Notes: generated from the sequence alone by a model not told the origin. 64,000 nucleotides of DNA from Maridesulfovibrio salexigens DSM 2638 (GCF_000023445.1 NC_012881.1:1059501-1123500); one strand, 5' to 3'; numbered from the stretch's first letter, positions 34,834 through 43,226 are shown. Program-made: numbers and translations.

Positions 34834-35292
34834 ATGAAAGACGTAGAAGAAATAATACCTCATATGCGTGAACTAGGCAGGGTGCTGGTTAAGTATAATA
34901 TGGTCGAGCGGAAGGCGTTCGATTTCGGGATTGGAATTGAGCTTTATCCATCTGAAATACATACTCTTTCTGCTATTGATGCTCTTGGAGGATGTGGGAT
35001 TACTGATCTCGCCCGCGAATCTGGAGTGACTAAAGGTGCTGCATCACAACTGGTCAGCAAGTTGGTAAAAAAAGGACTGATGCTCAAAGAACCTGATCCT
35101 CAAAATGGCTCCAAGGTTATATTGCGTCTGACAGAGCTTGGGAAGAAAGCCAGTGAAAATCACTATAAATACCATTTGGACCATGATAGCGAGTTTATCG
35201 ATTATCTGCGGTCCATGTCTGAAGAGGAACTTGAGATGTTTGACGATATCTGTAGCAAGATGAACGATTGGATGGATAGCTACTTAAAGTAA
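34834..35292 (+). CDS. MarR-family repressor
   Basis: The protein (152 residues) is a winged-helix regulator. DNA-recognition elements are YPSEIHTLSAIDALGGCGITDLARESGVTKGAASQLVSKLVKKGLM and the wing PDPQNGSKVILRLTELGKKA. Helices at both ends form the dimer interface. It sits between two copies of one palindrome, over its own promoter and just before the methyltransferase gene, so it very probably represses both. The start has no ribosome site, and the promoter position predicts a leaderless mRNA. Ligand unknown; an aromatic or phenolic compound would fit both the MarR family and the neighbouring methyltransferase. Confidence 0.9.
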   Translation: MKDVEEIIPHMRELGRVLVKYNMVERKAFDFGIGIELYPSEIHTLSAIDALGGCGITDLARESGVTKGAASQLVSKLVKKGLMLKEPDPQNGSKVILRLTELGKKASENHYKYHLDHDSEFIDYLRSMSEEELEMFDDICSKMNDWMDSYLK

Positions 35293-35305
35293 AATTTTTT
35301 AACCT

Positions 35306-35328
35306 AAGTGTTTAGTTGCTAAACACTT
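35306..35328. promoter_or_regulatory. MarR operator O2 (10-bp perfect palindrome)
   Basis: AAGTGTTTAG-TTG-CTAAACACTT, a perfect 10-bp inverted repeat, lies three bases before the GGAGG of the methyltransferase gene. It shares the GTTTAG-NNN-CTAAAC core with O1. The RNA hairpin formed here is followed by TTTTT, so it might also act as an attenuator between marR and the downstream gene. Confidence 0.75.
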
Positions 35329-35341
35329 TTTGGAGGATGTC

Positions 35342-36358
35342 ATGAACTATCCTAGACCCGAACAAGATTTCTCTCCTGTGCACAGTCTTATCATTCGCAG
35401 TGTCTCTTCACAGGTTGTGATGGAAGCGGTAAATTTCAAGCTTTTTGATACGCTCGAATTAAAACCTGCCAGCCTGAAAGAGTTGGCTGAGTATTTTGAA
35501 TTTGATGAGCTAAAGCTTGGGTCCTTGTTAGACCTGCTTGTGTCGTATGATCTGGTCCAAGATAATAACGGGCAATATTCCAACACGTATTTAGCAACCG
35601 AATATCTGGTCAGCACTTCTCCTTTGTATCAGGGATTGGCTATGGGTCTGACCATGGATTTTTGTACTGGAGTCATCCGGGATATGGGGGAGTTGCTGAA
35701 AGGAAACAAGAGTCAGCGTGATGATAGTGATAAAAAATGGGCCGCCACGGATGCAATGGAAGGAACTGCTCAGGAATCACTTAGCGGAGGGTTGCATGCA
35801 ACAGTCGATGCTATCAGCCTGCTACCCGGATTTGATGATTTCCGGCTTATGGGCGATCTCGGTGGTAATCACGGGAATTATACCATGTCTGTACTTGCCC
35901 GGAATCCACAGTTGAATGGAGTCATTCTCGACCTGCCGCATGTGGTTCCTCTGGCTGAGCAGCGTTGCCGTGATAATGGTTTCGGAGCGAGGGTGAAGGG
36001 AGTTGCCGTGGATATGCGAGAGGAAGAACTGCCTGCGTTGGACTTTGATCTGATCTTCGCTTCACACGTACTCTATGCTTGCCGTGGCAATTTGAAACCT
36101 GTGCTGGAAAAGGTGTCCAAGTCATTGAGGTCCGGTGGCTGGTTCTGCGCAAATCATTACGCCAAGACCGGCAGCCCTATGTCCACCCAGACTATTGCCT
36201 CACTTGAAGTGATAACAACTTTTGCGGGTTACTTTTCGCATTTTATTGAACCGGATATTCTGGAGCAGGAATTGAAAGAATGCGGATTTGGAAATTTCCG
36301 CAGAACTTGGAGTGATTCCAGTAAGGGCATCATGCTGGTTTCGGCTCAGAAATTATAA
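35342..36358 (+). CDS. SAM-dependent O-methyltransferase (COMT/acetylserotonin type)
   Basis: The protein (338 residues) has an N-terminal winged-helix dimerisation domain (about 15-90) and a Rossmann SAM domain: MGDLGGNHGNYTMSVLARNP is motif I, GVILDLPHVV supplies the ribose-binding acid, then FDLIFASHVLYACRG and the closing GWFCANHY. This architecture is typical of O-methyltransferases of small aromatics or of tetrapyrrole and antibiotic pathways. The ATG at 35342 follows GGAGG; the 35330 start is rejected. MarR control suggests a detoxification role. Substrate unknown. Confidence 0.85.
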   Translation: MNYPRPEQDFSPVHSLIIRSVSSQVVMEAVNFKLFDTLELKPASLKELAEYFEFDELKLGSLLDLLVSYDLVQDNNGQYSNTYLATEYLVSTSPLYQGLAMGLTMDFCTGVIRDMGELLKGNKSQRDDSDKKWAATDAMEGTAQESLSGGLHATVDAISLLPGFDDFRLMGDLGGNHGNYTMSVLARNPQLNGVILDLPHVVPLAEQRCRDNGFGARVKGVAVDMREEELPALDFDLIFASHVLYACRGNLKPVLEKVSKSLRSGGWFCANHYAKTGSPMSTQTIASLEVITTFAGYFSHFIEPDILEQELKECGFGNFRRTWSDSSKGIMLVSAQKL

Positions 36359-36366
36359 AGAAATAA

Positions 36367-36393
36367 GGCCCGCTCTCCAGTGAAGAGCGGGCC
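36367..36393. terminator. Terminator after the methyltransferase gene
   Basis: GGCCCGCTC pairs with GAGCGGGCC around a 9-base loop, with TCATTTTTAA after it. It separates the convergent minus-strand block. Confidence 0.85.
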
Positions 36394-36399
36394 TCATTT

Positions 36400-36831
36400 T
36401 TAATCTTCCATATCGACCAGCATGCGTGGCTCGGGCAGGTATTCAATGAGCCATTTGGTCCATTGTTCCGTCTTGATCAATTCCATGATCTTCTGGGCGA
36501 TTTCATGGCCTTCAAAGGGCTCTTTGTAATCATCCAAAACAATTGCACCTTTGAAGGTCGGGCAGAAGTCTCCTTTGTTATATGTTTCAATAGTAAAATC
36601 GAACATATCAATGAGAAACCCGTCCAAGTTCCCTTTGGCCACCCAGTCGAAAATTATTTCATAACCCGGCTTGGCATGGCGCGAAAAACCGTAGACCTCG
36701 GCAACTTTGTCGATGTCTTTCTCTTCATCTCCCATATGGAAATTTTCAGCAGTAACTTCCACATGCGGTTCAAGGGCGATCATTTCAAGTGCGAGATCCT
36801 GAAATTGTTTTAAGGTAAGGACTTTATTCAT
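36400..36831 (-). CDS. Small acidic protein of unknown function after gmhB
   Basis: I do not recognise this 143-residue protein. It is cytoplasmic, acidic and probably mixed alpha/beta (GYEIIFDWVAKGNLDGFLIDMFDFTIETYNKGDFCPTFKGAIVLDDY). It begins at ATG 36831, inside the end of gmhB with an 8-base overlap, so translation is likely coupled; a start 16 codons upstream is less likely. It is the last gene of the envelope-precursor block. No catalytic motif is visible. Confidence 0.72.
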   Translation of the reverse strand: MNKVLTLKQFQDLALEMIALEPHVEVTAENFHMGDEEKDIDKVAEVYGFSRHAKPGYEIIFDWVAKGNLDGFLIDMFDFTIETYNKGDFCPTFKGAIVLDDYKEPFEGHEIAQKIMELIKTEQWTKWLIEYLPEPRMLVDMED

Positions 36832-37363
36832 TTGTGGACCTTTTAATAAATTCCGCAGCATCAAGCAGGTCATCGGCAATATAATCAGCTTTGCCCACGC
36901 ATTTTGGCTCTTCTTTCAAACCTTTTCCGGTGCGTACCAGAATAGATTTGGCTTTGCGGGCCTTGCCCAGTTCCACATCGCAAAGTTTGTCTCCGATTAC
37001 GTAGCATTCTTCGGGATTGATACCGAACTCCGCTATGGCCTGATCAAACATGCCGGGGGCTGGCTTACGGCAGTCGCAGTCCTGATCCGGTGCATGGGGG
37101 CAGAAGTATACGGCCTTGAATTCAATACCGTGCTCAGCCAGCAGTTCAGCCATGCGTGCATTAACCGCATGCATGTCCTTTTCAGAGTAATAGCCGCGTC
37201 CGATACCTGACTGGTTGGTGGTAACGAGCAGTTTGTATCCGGCATTCTGCATGGCTTTCAAGCCTTCTGCGGTGTTGGTGAAAAGCTCAACTCCCTCAGG
37301 ATCGTTAAGGTAGTGCTTATCCACAATAATGGTTCCGTCACGGTCCAGCAAAATATATTTCAT
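36824..37363 (-). CDS. gmhB: D-glycero-D-manno-heptose 1,7-bisphosphate 7-phosphatase
   Basis: GmhB (179 residues) removes the 7-phosphate in ADP-heptose synthesis for the lipopolysaccharide inner core. It is a HAD-superfamily enzyme: catalytic LLDRDGTIIVD near the N-terminus, TNQSGIGRGYYSE, the zinc site CPHAPDQDCDCRKP (C-x-H then C-x-C) and GDKLCDVELGKA near the end. Upstream, a terminator-like hairpin ends only 16 bases before the ATG, so expression may be attenuated. It lies in a minus-strand block with kdsB, waaA and ddl, which make or join the same envelope molecules. Confidence 0.93.
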   Translation of the reverse strand: MKYILLDRDGTIIVDKHYLNDPEGVELFTNTAEGLKAMQNAGYKLLVTTNQSGIGRGYYSEKDMHAVNARMAELLAEHGIEFKAVYFCPHAPDQDCDCRKPAPGMFDQAIAEFGINPEECYVIGDKLCDVELGKARKAKSILVRTGKGLKEEPKCVGKADYIADDLLDAAEFIKRSTNE

Positions 37364-37379
37364 AGTGGTTCCATTAAAA

Positions 37380-37407
37380 AAGGAGAACTGAAAAGACAGT
37401 CCTCCTT
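37380..37407 (-). terminator. Terminator or attenuator in front of gmhB
   Basis: On the minus strand AAGGAGGACTG pairs with CAGTTCTCCTT (one G-U pair) around TCTTTT and is followed by TTTTTT. It ends just before the gmhB ribosome site, so it either stops transcription from the TPR/carA unit or reduces gmhB expression. Confidence 0.7.
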
Positions 37408-37433
37408 GATCTTTATATTCGGCTTAGTCGCGC

Positions 37434-37498
37434 TAACAGCGAAGCTTAATAAAATGGTTTAAGGCTCCCGGAAAGTCCCCGCAGGGCCGCCGGATGCA
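37434..37498 (-). repeat. Dispersed 3'-end stem-loop repeat, copy 3
   Basis: On the minus strand this copy starts GCATCCGGCGGCCCTGCGGGG and ends TTAAACCATTTTATTAAGCTTCGCTGTTA, matching copies 1 and 2 at both ends. The central stem is shorter and weaker. It begins four bases after the stop of the TPR gene on the same strand. Confidence 0.7.
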
Positions 37499-37501
37499 TT
37501 A

Positions 37502-38302
37502 TTAACCCATTTTTTTCTGGGCGAATTTGAGCATCTTTTCTGCTTCGGCAAAGTTGGGGTTGATGGAAAGTGCTTTTTGAGCAGCTTTAGCCATCCGATC
37601 CCACTTTTTCCAGTCGTAGTAGAGGCGACCGGTGTTGAAGTAGAGATACTCATCTTTATTGTTGATTTTGAGTGCTCTGAGGTAATATTTTTCAGCAGCC
37701 TCAAAATCTTTCATCTTGCGCAAAACGATTCCGATACGGTTGTACAGGAAAATCGCATTGGGATCGTTTTTAAGTGCATCTTCCAGATATTCAAGAGCTT
37801 CATTGTAAAGCCCGGACTTGATGAACTTGTCGGCAATCTCTGCCCGGAGCTCTGTATCGTCCTTGAACTCTTTGATCAGAGCGTTGAAGAGTTTCTGAGC
37901 TTCAGAAATGTTGTTCTCTTCAATGAGTGCCTGACCTTTCTCCAGTTGTTCCCTTTTACGCTTTTCCATGGCAGCCAAAAGCTGCTGGGCGCCTGCACTT
38001 ACGTTCTTCTGCAGTTCTTGCAGAATTTCCCGTAAAGTCTCAAGCAATGCTTTCTCTTCACCGGGAGCGTAGTTGATGATCAGCGGATAATCTTCCCTGA
38101 GTTTTTTATCGCTGTTGAGGATGTGGACAGTGCTGTCGATCAGCTCCTGAAATTCCTCACGCTCAGCTTTCATCAGACCGCCCTTGAGCATGATCAATAC
38201 TGCATCATAAGCAGCCTGAACCGCAGGCATGGCTTTCTGCTGTTTGAGCAGGGAAGGTATGGTTGCCAGTTTTTTTCTGGCGTTGGTCAGTTCACCGGAC
38301 AT
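37502..38302 (-). CDS. Tetratricopeptide-repeat protein in the envelope block
   Basis: The protein (266 residues) has a helical N-terminal domain (about 1-110) and three to four TPR units (AQKLFNALIKEFKDDTELRA; EALEYLEDALKNDPNAIFLYNRIG; AAEKYYLRALKINNKDEYLYF; MAKAAQKALSINPNFAEAEK). It has no signal peptide, so it is cytoplasmic. It lies 31 bases after carA and probably shares its transcript. Neighbours suggest a scaffold for envelope or nucleotide synthesis, but its partner is unknown. Repeat copy 3 and a terminator follow. Confidence 0.82.
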   Translation of the reverse strand: MSGELTNARKKLATIPSLLKQQKAMPAVQAAYDAVLIMLKGGLMKAEREEFQELIDSTVHILNSDKKLREDYPLIINYAPGEEKALLETLREILQELQKNVSAGAQQLLAAMEKRKREQLEKGQALIEENNISEAQKLFNALIKEFKDDTELRAEIADKFIKSGLYNEALEYLEDALKNDPNAIFLYNRIGIVLRKMKDFEAAEKYYLRALKINNKDEYLYFNTGRLYYDWKKWDRMAKAAQKALSINPNFAEAEKMLKFAQKKMG

Positions 38303-38333
38303 ATCAGTCTCCGACGTAAGTATTTAGCGCAAT

Positions 38334-39458
38334 TTATTTACCGGTGGCATCTTTTACCAGATTACGGAATCTGGCGAAGAAGTAGCAGCTGTCATGCGGA
38401 CCGGGGGCTGCTTCCGGGTGAAACTGGATGGCGATGATCGGCTTGGTTTTATGAGCAAAGCCTTCCAGAGTTTCGTCGTTAAGGTTCTTGTGTGTGATTT
38501 TAAGATCGGAACAGTCGGAAATGTCAACGCAAAACCCGTGGTTTTGGGAAGAAATTTCAATTTTCTTGCTTTCCATGTCCATAACAGGGTGGTTACAGCC
38601 ATGGTGACCGAACTTCAATTTGAACGCCTTACCGCCGAGAGCCTGTCCAAGAATCTGGTGTCCAAGGCAAATTCCCGCCACAGGCAGGTCTTCGCAATAG
38701 GATTTGGCATTCTTGACCGCCTGATCGAGAACTGCCGGGTCACCGGGGCCGTTGGAAAGGAAAATAGCATCAGGTTCGAGTGCCCTGACCTGCTCTTCGC
38801 TGTAATGGGAGGGAACGGAAAGGACTTCGAAGCCCTGTTCATCCAGCAGACGCAGGATGTTCCATTTTACACCATAGTCAACGAGTACGAGGCGGGGGCC
38901 TTTGTCGCTCCATTTGTAACCGGAGGAAACATCAACCGGAACGGGCTTGCCGTCCTGCCATGCATAGCAGGTTTCGGAAGTTACTGTATCTGCAAGGTTC
39001 TGGCCTTCCATAGTGGGAAGCTGCTTTGCTTTTGCGACCAGTTTTTCCGGATCAAGTTCTTCGGTGGAAATAATGCCGCGCATAGCGCCGTTAATACGCA
39101 GATGGCGGGTAAGGGCGCGGGTGTCGATGCCTTCAATTCCCATAACACCTGCTTCTTTGAGGTATTCAGGCAGGGACATAACAGAGCGCCAGTTGGAAGG
39201 ATGCTTGCAGCATTCTTTGACGATAAAGGCGGCAACATGGACTTTTGCGGATTCGATGTCTTCTTTGGTGATGCCGTAGTTGCCGATAAGCGGATAGGTC
39301 ATGCAGACCATCTGTCCGGTGTAGGAGGGGTCGGTGAGGACTTCCTGATATCCGGTCATGCCGGTATTGAAGATGGCTTCGCCGCCGGACTCACCGGGGC
39401 CGGTAAAGGAAGTTCCTTCGAAGTAGGTGCCGTCTTCAAGTGCCAGAATGGCTTTCAT
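38334..39458 (-). CDS. carA: Carbamoyl-phosphate synthase small subunit
   Basis: CarA (374 residues) is the glutaminase subunit that delivers ammonia to CarB for carbamoyl phosphate, used for pyrimidines and arginine. The class I amidotransferase triad is complete: Cys264 in [11 protein letters not shown], and His347 and Glu349 in [10 protein letters not shown]. The N-terminal CPSase small-chain domain starts [13 protein letters not shown]. The start overlaps kdsB by four bases. carB is not adjacent. Coupling to kdsB is unusual; CarA output feeds CTP, the co-substrate of KdsB. Confidence 0.96.
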   Translation of the reverse strand: MKAILALEDGTYFEGTSFTGPGESGGEAIFNTGMTGYQEVLTDPSYTGQMVCMTYPLIGNYGITKEDIESAKVHVAAFIVKECCKHPSNWRSVMSLPEYLKEAGVMGIEGIDTRALTRHLRINGAMRGIISTEELDPEKLVAKAKQLPTMEGQNLADTVTSETCYAWQDGKPVPVDVSSGYKWSDKGPRLVLVDYGVKWNILRLLDEQGFEVLSVPSHYSEEQVRALEPDAIFLSNGPGDPAVLDQAVKNAKSYCEDLPVAGICLGHQILGQALGGKAFKLKFGHHGCNHPVMDMESKKIEISSQNHGFCVDISDCSDLKITHKNLNDETLEGFAHKTKPIIAIQFHPEAAPGPHDSCYFFARFRNLVKDATGK

Positions 39459-40198
39459 ATTTTCTCCCTCTCAAGAATCTTAATGGCTGTATCCAAGTCT
39501 TCTGGACGGTCCACTCCGTGGCAGGAGTGTTCTGTAATGGTGACATGGATGGGTATTCCGTTTTCCAGCAGTCGGAGCTGTTCCAGCCGCTCTCTTTTTT
39601 CAAGAGGCGAAACATCCGTGCCGGCAAAGGTTTCAAGGGCTTCCATGCGGAAACCGTAAAGGCCGATATGTAGAAGGTAATCCCCGTCACCCTGATGGGA
39701 AAATGGAATGGGTGAGCGGGAAAAGTATAACGCCCGGCCATCTTTTGCAAGTGCTACTTTTACACGGTCCGGACTTTGGGCTTCGTCCGCACTTATGGGC
39801 GAGGCCAGTGTTGTTACTCTTACCCCATCTTTAGCAAAAGGTGAAACCAACTCAGAGATCATAGCCGGTTCTAGGCATGGTTCATCGCCCTGAATGTTGA
39901 CCACAACCGAATCTGAAGGAAGGTCCAGTTTGCGGGCCGCTTCCAGTACACGGTCGGTGCCGCTGGTGTGGTCGGATCTGGTCATGACAGCCGGGACACC
40001 GTGTTTCTCCGCAGCTTCCATTATGATTTCACTATCAGTGGCAAGGACCACTTTGTCCATCTCCGGGCACTTTGAAGCACGGTTCCAGACATGCCAGAAC
40101 ATGGGTTTTCCGCAGATATCCGCAAGGGGCTTACCGGGAAACCGGCTCGAATCATAGCGGGCCGGGATGATGCCATAGCATCCGTAAACAATACTCAT
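39455..40198 (-). CDS. kdsB: 3-deoxy-manno-octulosonate cytidylyltransferase
   Basis: KdsB (247 residues) activates Kdo with CTP to CMP-Kdo for lipid A-core assembly. Motifs: [20 protein letters not shown] at the N-terminus (nucleotide loop), [14 protein letters not shown], then [17 protein letters not shown] and VVNIQGDEP with the magnesium aspartate. It starts three bases after the waaA stop and overlaps carA by four. Donor for the WaaA transferase encoded next to it. Confidence 0.96.
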   Translation of the reverse strand: MSIVYGCYGIIPARYDSSRFPGKPLADICGKPMFWHVWNRASKCPEMDKVVLATDSEIIMEAAEKHGVPAVMTRSDHTSGTDRVLEAARKLDLPSDSVVVNIQGDEPCLEPAMISELVSPFAKDGVRVTTLASPISADEAQSPDRVKVALAKDGRALYFSRSPIPFSHQGDGDYLLHIGLYGFRMEALETFAGTDVSPLEKRERLEQLRLLENGIPIHVTITEHSCHGVDRPEDLDTAIKILEREKI

Positions 40199-40201
40199 TT
40201 A

Positions 40202-41476
40202 TTAGATATTCCTTTTAATAGCCTCGCAGGCAGCAACGGTTCCACCGCGCATATCTTCGAGGTATTTCTCAAAATCTTTTTTAACCTTTTCCGGCTTGAA
40301 AGCCCTTTTGCTGATGTCGAGAAGTCCTTGCAGAACTCCTTCCCAATCCTCTTCCTGGCGGGCCAGTTTCTTTTCGAAAATGTCTTCGCCGATCCATGTG
40401 AAGTTGGACCAGTAGGGGCCGATCACCGGGGTGATCCCGTGGGTGAGCGGCTCAAGGAAATTCTGTCCGCCGACCGGAGCCAGAGATCCGCCGATGAAGG
40501 CTGCGCGTGCAAGGGAGAAAGCGGACTGCATCTCGCCGAATACATCCCAGAGAACAACATGTCCGAAAGGCACGGTGTTATCGATTTCAGAACGCAGTAC
40601 CCAAGGCAGACCTGCGTCTTCAAGCATCTTTTTCCATGCATCAATGCGGTGCATATGGCGCGGGAAAAGTCCGATTACAGTCTTGGGACGCTCTTTTTTC
40701 AAGCCTTCTGCAAGCTTAAGCACCTGAGATTCCTCTTCCTTGCGTACTGACCCGAGAATGATGAACGGGGTTTTGGGGCGGAAGATGGAAGAAAGAGGGT
40801 TGGCTGTGTACGGAACTGCTGCGGCCGTCCCGGTGCTGTCGAACTTTACGTTGGGCATGGTTGAGACCTTCTCGATCTCAAAAAGGGTCCTGAAACGGGT
40901 GGCATCGTCCTCGGAAATAGCGAGGATTTCTTCTGGAGCAACAGACCTGAAAAAGTCGGGCAGGGCCATGTATCCGGCAAGGCTTTTGGTGGTCATGCGG
41001 CCGTTGATGATGATTACCTTCACGCCAAGCTCTTTGCATGTGGAAAGGAAACCGGGCCAGATTTCAGTTTCAATCAGTACCACCAGCTTCGGGCAGACAG
41101 CTTCGAGAGCCTTGCGTGCGATCTCGGGGCTGTCGAACGGGAAATAGGTTGCGGATGCGGAAACATTACGCGGATTAGGATTCAGTCGGTAAGCTGTGCG
41201 CTCAAGCTCAGAGAGTCCCTGCTCGGTATTGGTGGTCAGCAGGAATTTTGTAGGGCTGCTCATGGAAATGTTTTCCATAATCCGGGAAGCAATCTTGGCT
41301 TCCCCGGCTGAAGCGGCTTGAATCCAGACATCCGCGCGCGGCGGCAGGCTGTGTTTGAGGGTTCGGCGATCGAAGCCCTCTTTCAGTCTGTCGTTCTTCT
41401 TGAGAAAGGGGATGGCGGCTTTCCAGCCGAGGCCGTAGAGAAATGATGCAGCTTTAAGTTTGAGCGATACTGACAT
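40202..41476 (-). CDS. waaA: 3-deoxy-D-manno-octulosonic acid transferase (Kdo transferase)
   Basis: WaaA/KdtA (424 residues) is a membrane-associated GT-B enzyme that adds Kdo to lipid IVA. N-terminal anchor SLKLKAASFLYGLGWKAAIPFL, then the acceptor-domain motif WIQAASAGEAKIA, VVLIETEIWPG with the catalytic glutamate, and the donor domain with LGSVRKEEE and the FIGGSLAPVGGQNFLEP motif. One or more Kdo residues could be added; sequence does not tell. It follows ddl by 38 bases and precedes kdsB by three. Confidence 0.95.
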   Translation of the reverse strand: MSVSLKLKAASFLYGLGWKAAIPFLKKNDRLKEGFDRRTLKHSLPPRADVWIQAASAGEAKIASRIMENISMSSPTKFLLTTNTEQGLSELERTAYRLNPNPRNVSASATYFPFDSPEIARKALEAVCPKLVVLIETEIWPGFLSTCKELGVKVIIINGRMTTKSLAGYMALPDFFRSVAPEEILAISEDDATRFRTLFEIEKVSTMPNVKFDSTGTAAAVPYTANPLSSIFRPKTPFIILGSVRKEEESQVLKLAEGLKKERPKTVIGLFPRHMHRIDAWKKMLEDAGLPWVLRSEIDNTVPFGHVVLWDVFGEMQSAFSLARAAFIGGSLAPVGGQNFLEPLTHGITPVIGPYWSNFTWIGEDIFEKKLARQEEDWEGVLQGLLDISKRAFKPEKVKKDFEKYLEDMRGGTVAACEAIKRNI

Positions 41477-41514
41477 GTGTTGATCCTGACGTTTCCGTTC
41501 CGTTTGAAAAAAAG

Positions 41515-42423
41515 TTACTTCCGCTTGCGCTGTCCCAGTTCAATGAGCTTTGCGATCAGTTCATTGAATGAATAACCCGCTTCTTTTGCGGCCTGCGGGA
41601 CAAGACTTGTCGGAGTCATGCCGGGAAGTGTGTTCACTTCCAGCAGGTAGGGCACTCCTTCTGAAATTATAAAATCAGCCCTGCTGTAATCGGTCAGGCC
41701 CAGCAGCTTGTGGGCTTTGGCCGTGATCTGCTGAATCTGCTCAGTCAGAACCGGATCGATGGGGGCGGGGCATATCTCTTCCGCCCCGTCAAGGGCGTAT
41801 TTGCTATGATAGTCAAAGAATTCGGCATTATCCGGAGGATTGATCAGGATCAGCGGCATAGGCTCGCCATCAAGGATACCGCAGGTCACCTCAATACCTT
41901 TGGTGTACTCCTCAACAAGGGCGCTGTCGCCCAGACTGAATACTGTTTCGATTCCTTTTTCCAGTTCCTCTGCTGTACGGGCAAAGGTCATGCCGAGGCT
42001 GGAACCACCGGAGTTCGGTTTGATGAAAACCGGAGGTTCAAGGTCCTGCAAGCCTTTGCATCCGTCAGCGGCACAGACCAGCTCCCATTTGGGAGTCAGG
42101 ATACCGTGGTGATCAAAGACAGTTTTGGTTGCAGCTTTGTTCAGGGTCAGGAAAGAACTTTCAGGTTCAGCACCCTGATACGGGCAGTTAACCTGATTGA
42201 GCATGGCCTGAATCAGGCCGTCTTCTCCCGGCGAACCGTGGAGGTTGATAAAAGCGAAATCAGCATGTTCAGCCAAAAGCAGGATATTCTTGAAGTCTTT
42301 TGCAGGATCAACGAATTCCACATCGTGACCAAGTTCGAGAAGAGCCTGTTCAATGCCTTTTGCGCCGCTAAGGGATACTTCCCTTTCCTCAGACCAGCCG
42401 CCCGCAATCAAGAGAACATGCAT
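41515..42423 (-). CDS. ddl: D-alanine--D-alanine ligase
   Basis: Ddl (302 residues) makes D-Ala-D-Ala for peptidoglycan. ATP-grasp signatures: LIAGGWSEEREVSLSGA at the N-terminus, FIKPNSGGSSLGMTFA as the flexible loop, VEEYTKGIEVTCGIL, and near the end YSRADFIISEGVPYLLEVNTLPGMT. Length fits the DdlB type. The ATG lies inside the end of the HD-domain gene, overlapping by 35 bases. Opposite in action to the secreted D-Ala-D-Ala dipeptidase at 26166-26858. Confidence 0.96.
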   Translation of the reverse strand: MHVLLIAGGWSEEREVSLSGAKGIEQALLELGHDVEFVDPAKDFKNILLLAEHADFAFINLHGSPGEDGLIQAMLNQVNCPYQGAEPESSFLTLNKAATKTVFDHHGILTPKWELVCAADGCKGLQDLEPPVFIKPNSGGSSLGMTFARTAEELEKGIETVFSLGDSALVEEYTKGIEVTCGILDGEPMPLILINPPDNAEFFDYHSKYALDGAEEICPAPIDPVLTEQIQQITAKAHKLLGLTDYSRADFIISEGVPYLLEVNTLPGMTPTSLVPQAAKEAGYSFNELIAKLIELGQRKRK

Positions 42424-43048
42424 TCAGATCAACTCCGATAAGTTTGCCGAGCCGCTCTTCAAGGATGAGAGCCTGCTCGTATGTTTTGTGAATTCTTTGT
42501 TTGATTTTTTCGGTCTTGCCGTAGCGGACCTTCAAATCGTTGAATCTTTTTTCAAGCGTAGTAAATGAGTCATGCATTACGCGTTTGTCTGCGTAACTTA
42601 TGACCAACGGAAGGAAATATTTATCTGCCTCAGGCTCAAAGGGCCAGAAAACATGGTGGAGAACACCCATGGATATTACCGGGTTTCCGGTCAACTGCAT
42701 GACCCATGCTGCTCCGAGCTGGCTGTGGTTGCCGCCGTGGTGGATGCAGTAGCTTTTGGCAATGTCGTGCAAAAGCGCGGAAGCCTGAACAGTCGGGATA
42801 TCGATGTCTACGCCGGATTCACTGGCAAGAGTGGACGTCTGAACCGCTACCTTTGCTACAAGCATGCTATGGGCTTTGATGTTTTCCAGCATGCTGTAAT
42901 CATCCCACCATGCCATGCATTGCTCTGCGGAAGGGACAGGTAATAACGGGTCTATTTTTACCGGCGGTGGGGGAGTTAAAGAAGACTCCATTGGCGGGTA
43001 TCCGGGGGTCGGTTTGTCCGGTGATTTTATCAAGTTGATTTTATTCAT
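42389..43048 (-). CDS. HD-domain phosphohydrolase
   Basis: The protein (219 residues) has an HDIG-type HD domain: HSMLVAKVAV as helix 1, ALLHDIAKSYC with the metal His-Asp pair, HSQLGAAWVM, and later VISYADKRV. The 40-residue N-terminus is proline-rich and probably unstructured; an internal ATG at 42991 is an alternative start. Such domains often cleave nucleotides or the tRNA CCA end. It overlaps ddl by 35 bases, so it may be translationally coupled. Substrate not identifiable. Confidence 0.88.
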   Translation of the reverse strand: MNKINLIKSPDKPTPGYPPMESSLTPPPPVKIDPLLPVPSAEQCMAWWDDYSMLENIKAHSMLVAKVAVQTSTLASESGVDIDIPTVQASALLHDIAKSYCIHHGGNHSQLGAAWVMQLTGNPVISMGVLHHVFWPFEPEADKYFLPLVISYADKRVMHDSFTTLEKRFNDLKVRYGKTEKIKQRIHKTYEQALILEERLGKLIGVDLNACSLDCGRLV

Positions 43049-43110
43049 AGAAAATCGTCGTAACCATTTGTGGGCTGAAACTTCCCTTTGTTACCATTTT
43101 GCTCAGAAAA

Positions 43111-43149
43111 AGGCAAAGCCCCGAATATAGTAACTCCGGGGCTTTGCCT
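43111..43149 (-). terminator. Terminator after the 94-residue minus-strand gene
   Basis: A perfect 13-bp stem (AGGCAAAGCCCCG and its complement) with 13-base loop. On the minus strand it is followed by TTTTTC. It isolates the upstream small gene from the ddl block. Confidence 0.88.
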
Positions 43150-43226
43150 CAGACGCTTTAAATCGTCTGGCATAACAAAATATGAACCTATCTGTTCAAT
43201 GAAAATCGTTTTGAAATTCCTGTTCT

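Noticed and set aside
38394-39659. A 421-codon open frame on the plus strand
   Set aside because: It is exactly antisense to carA and the end of kdsB, both certain genes. The translation has no recognisable domain and no ribosome site; it is a codon-bias shadow.
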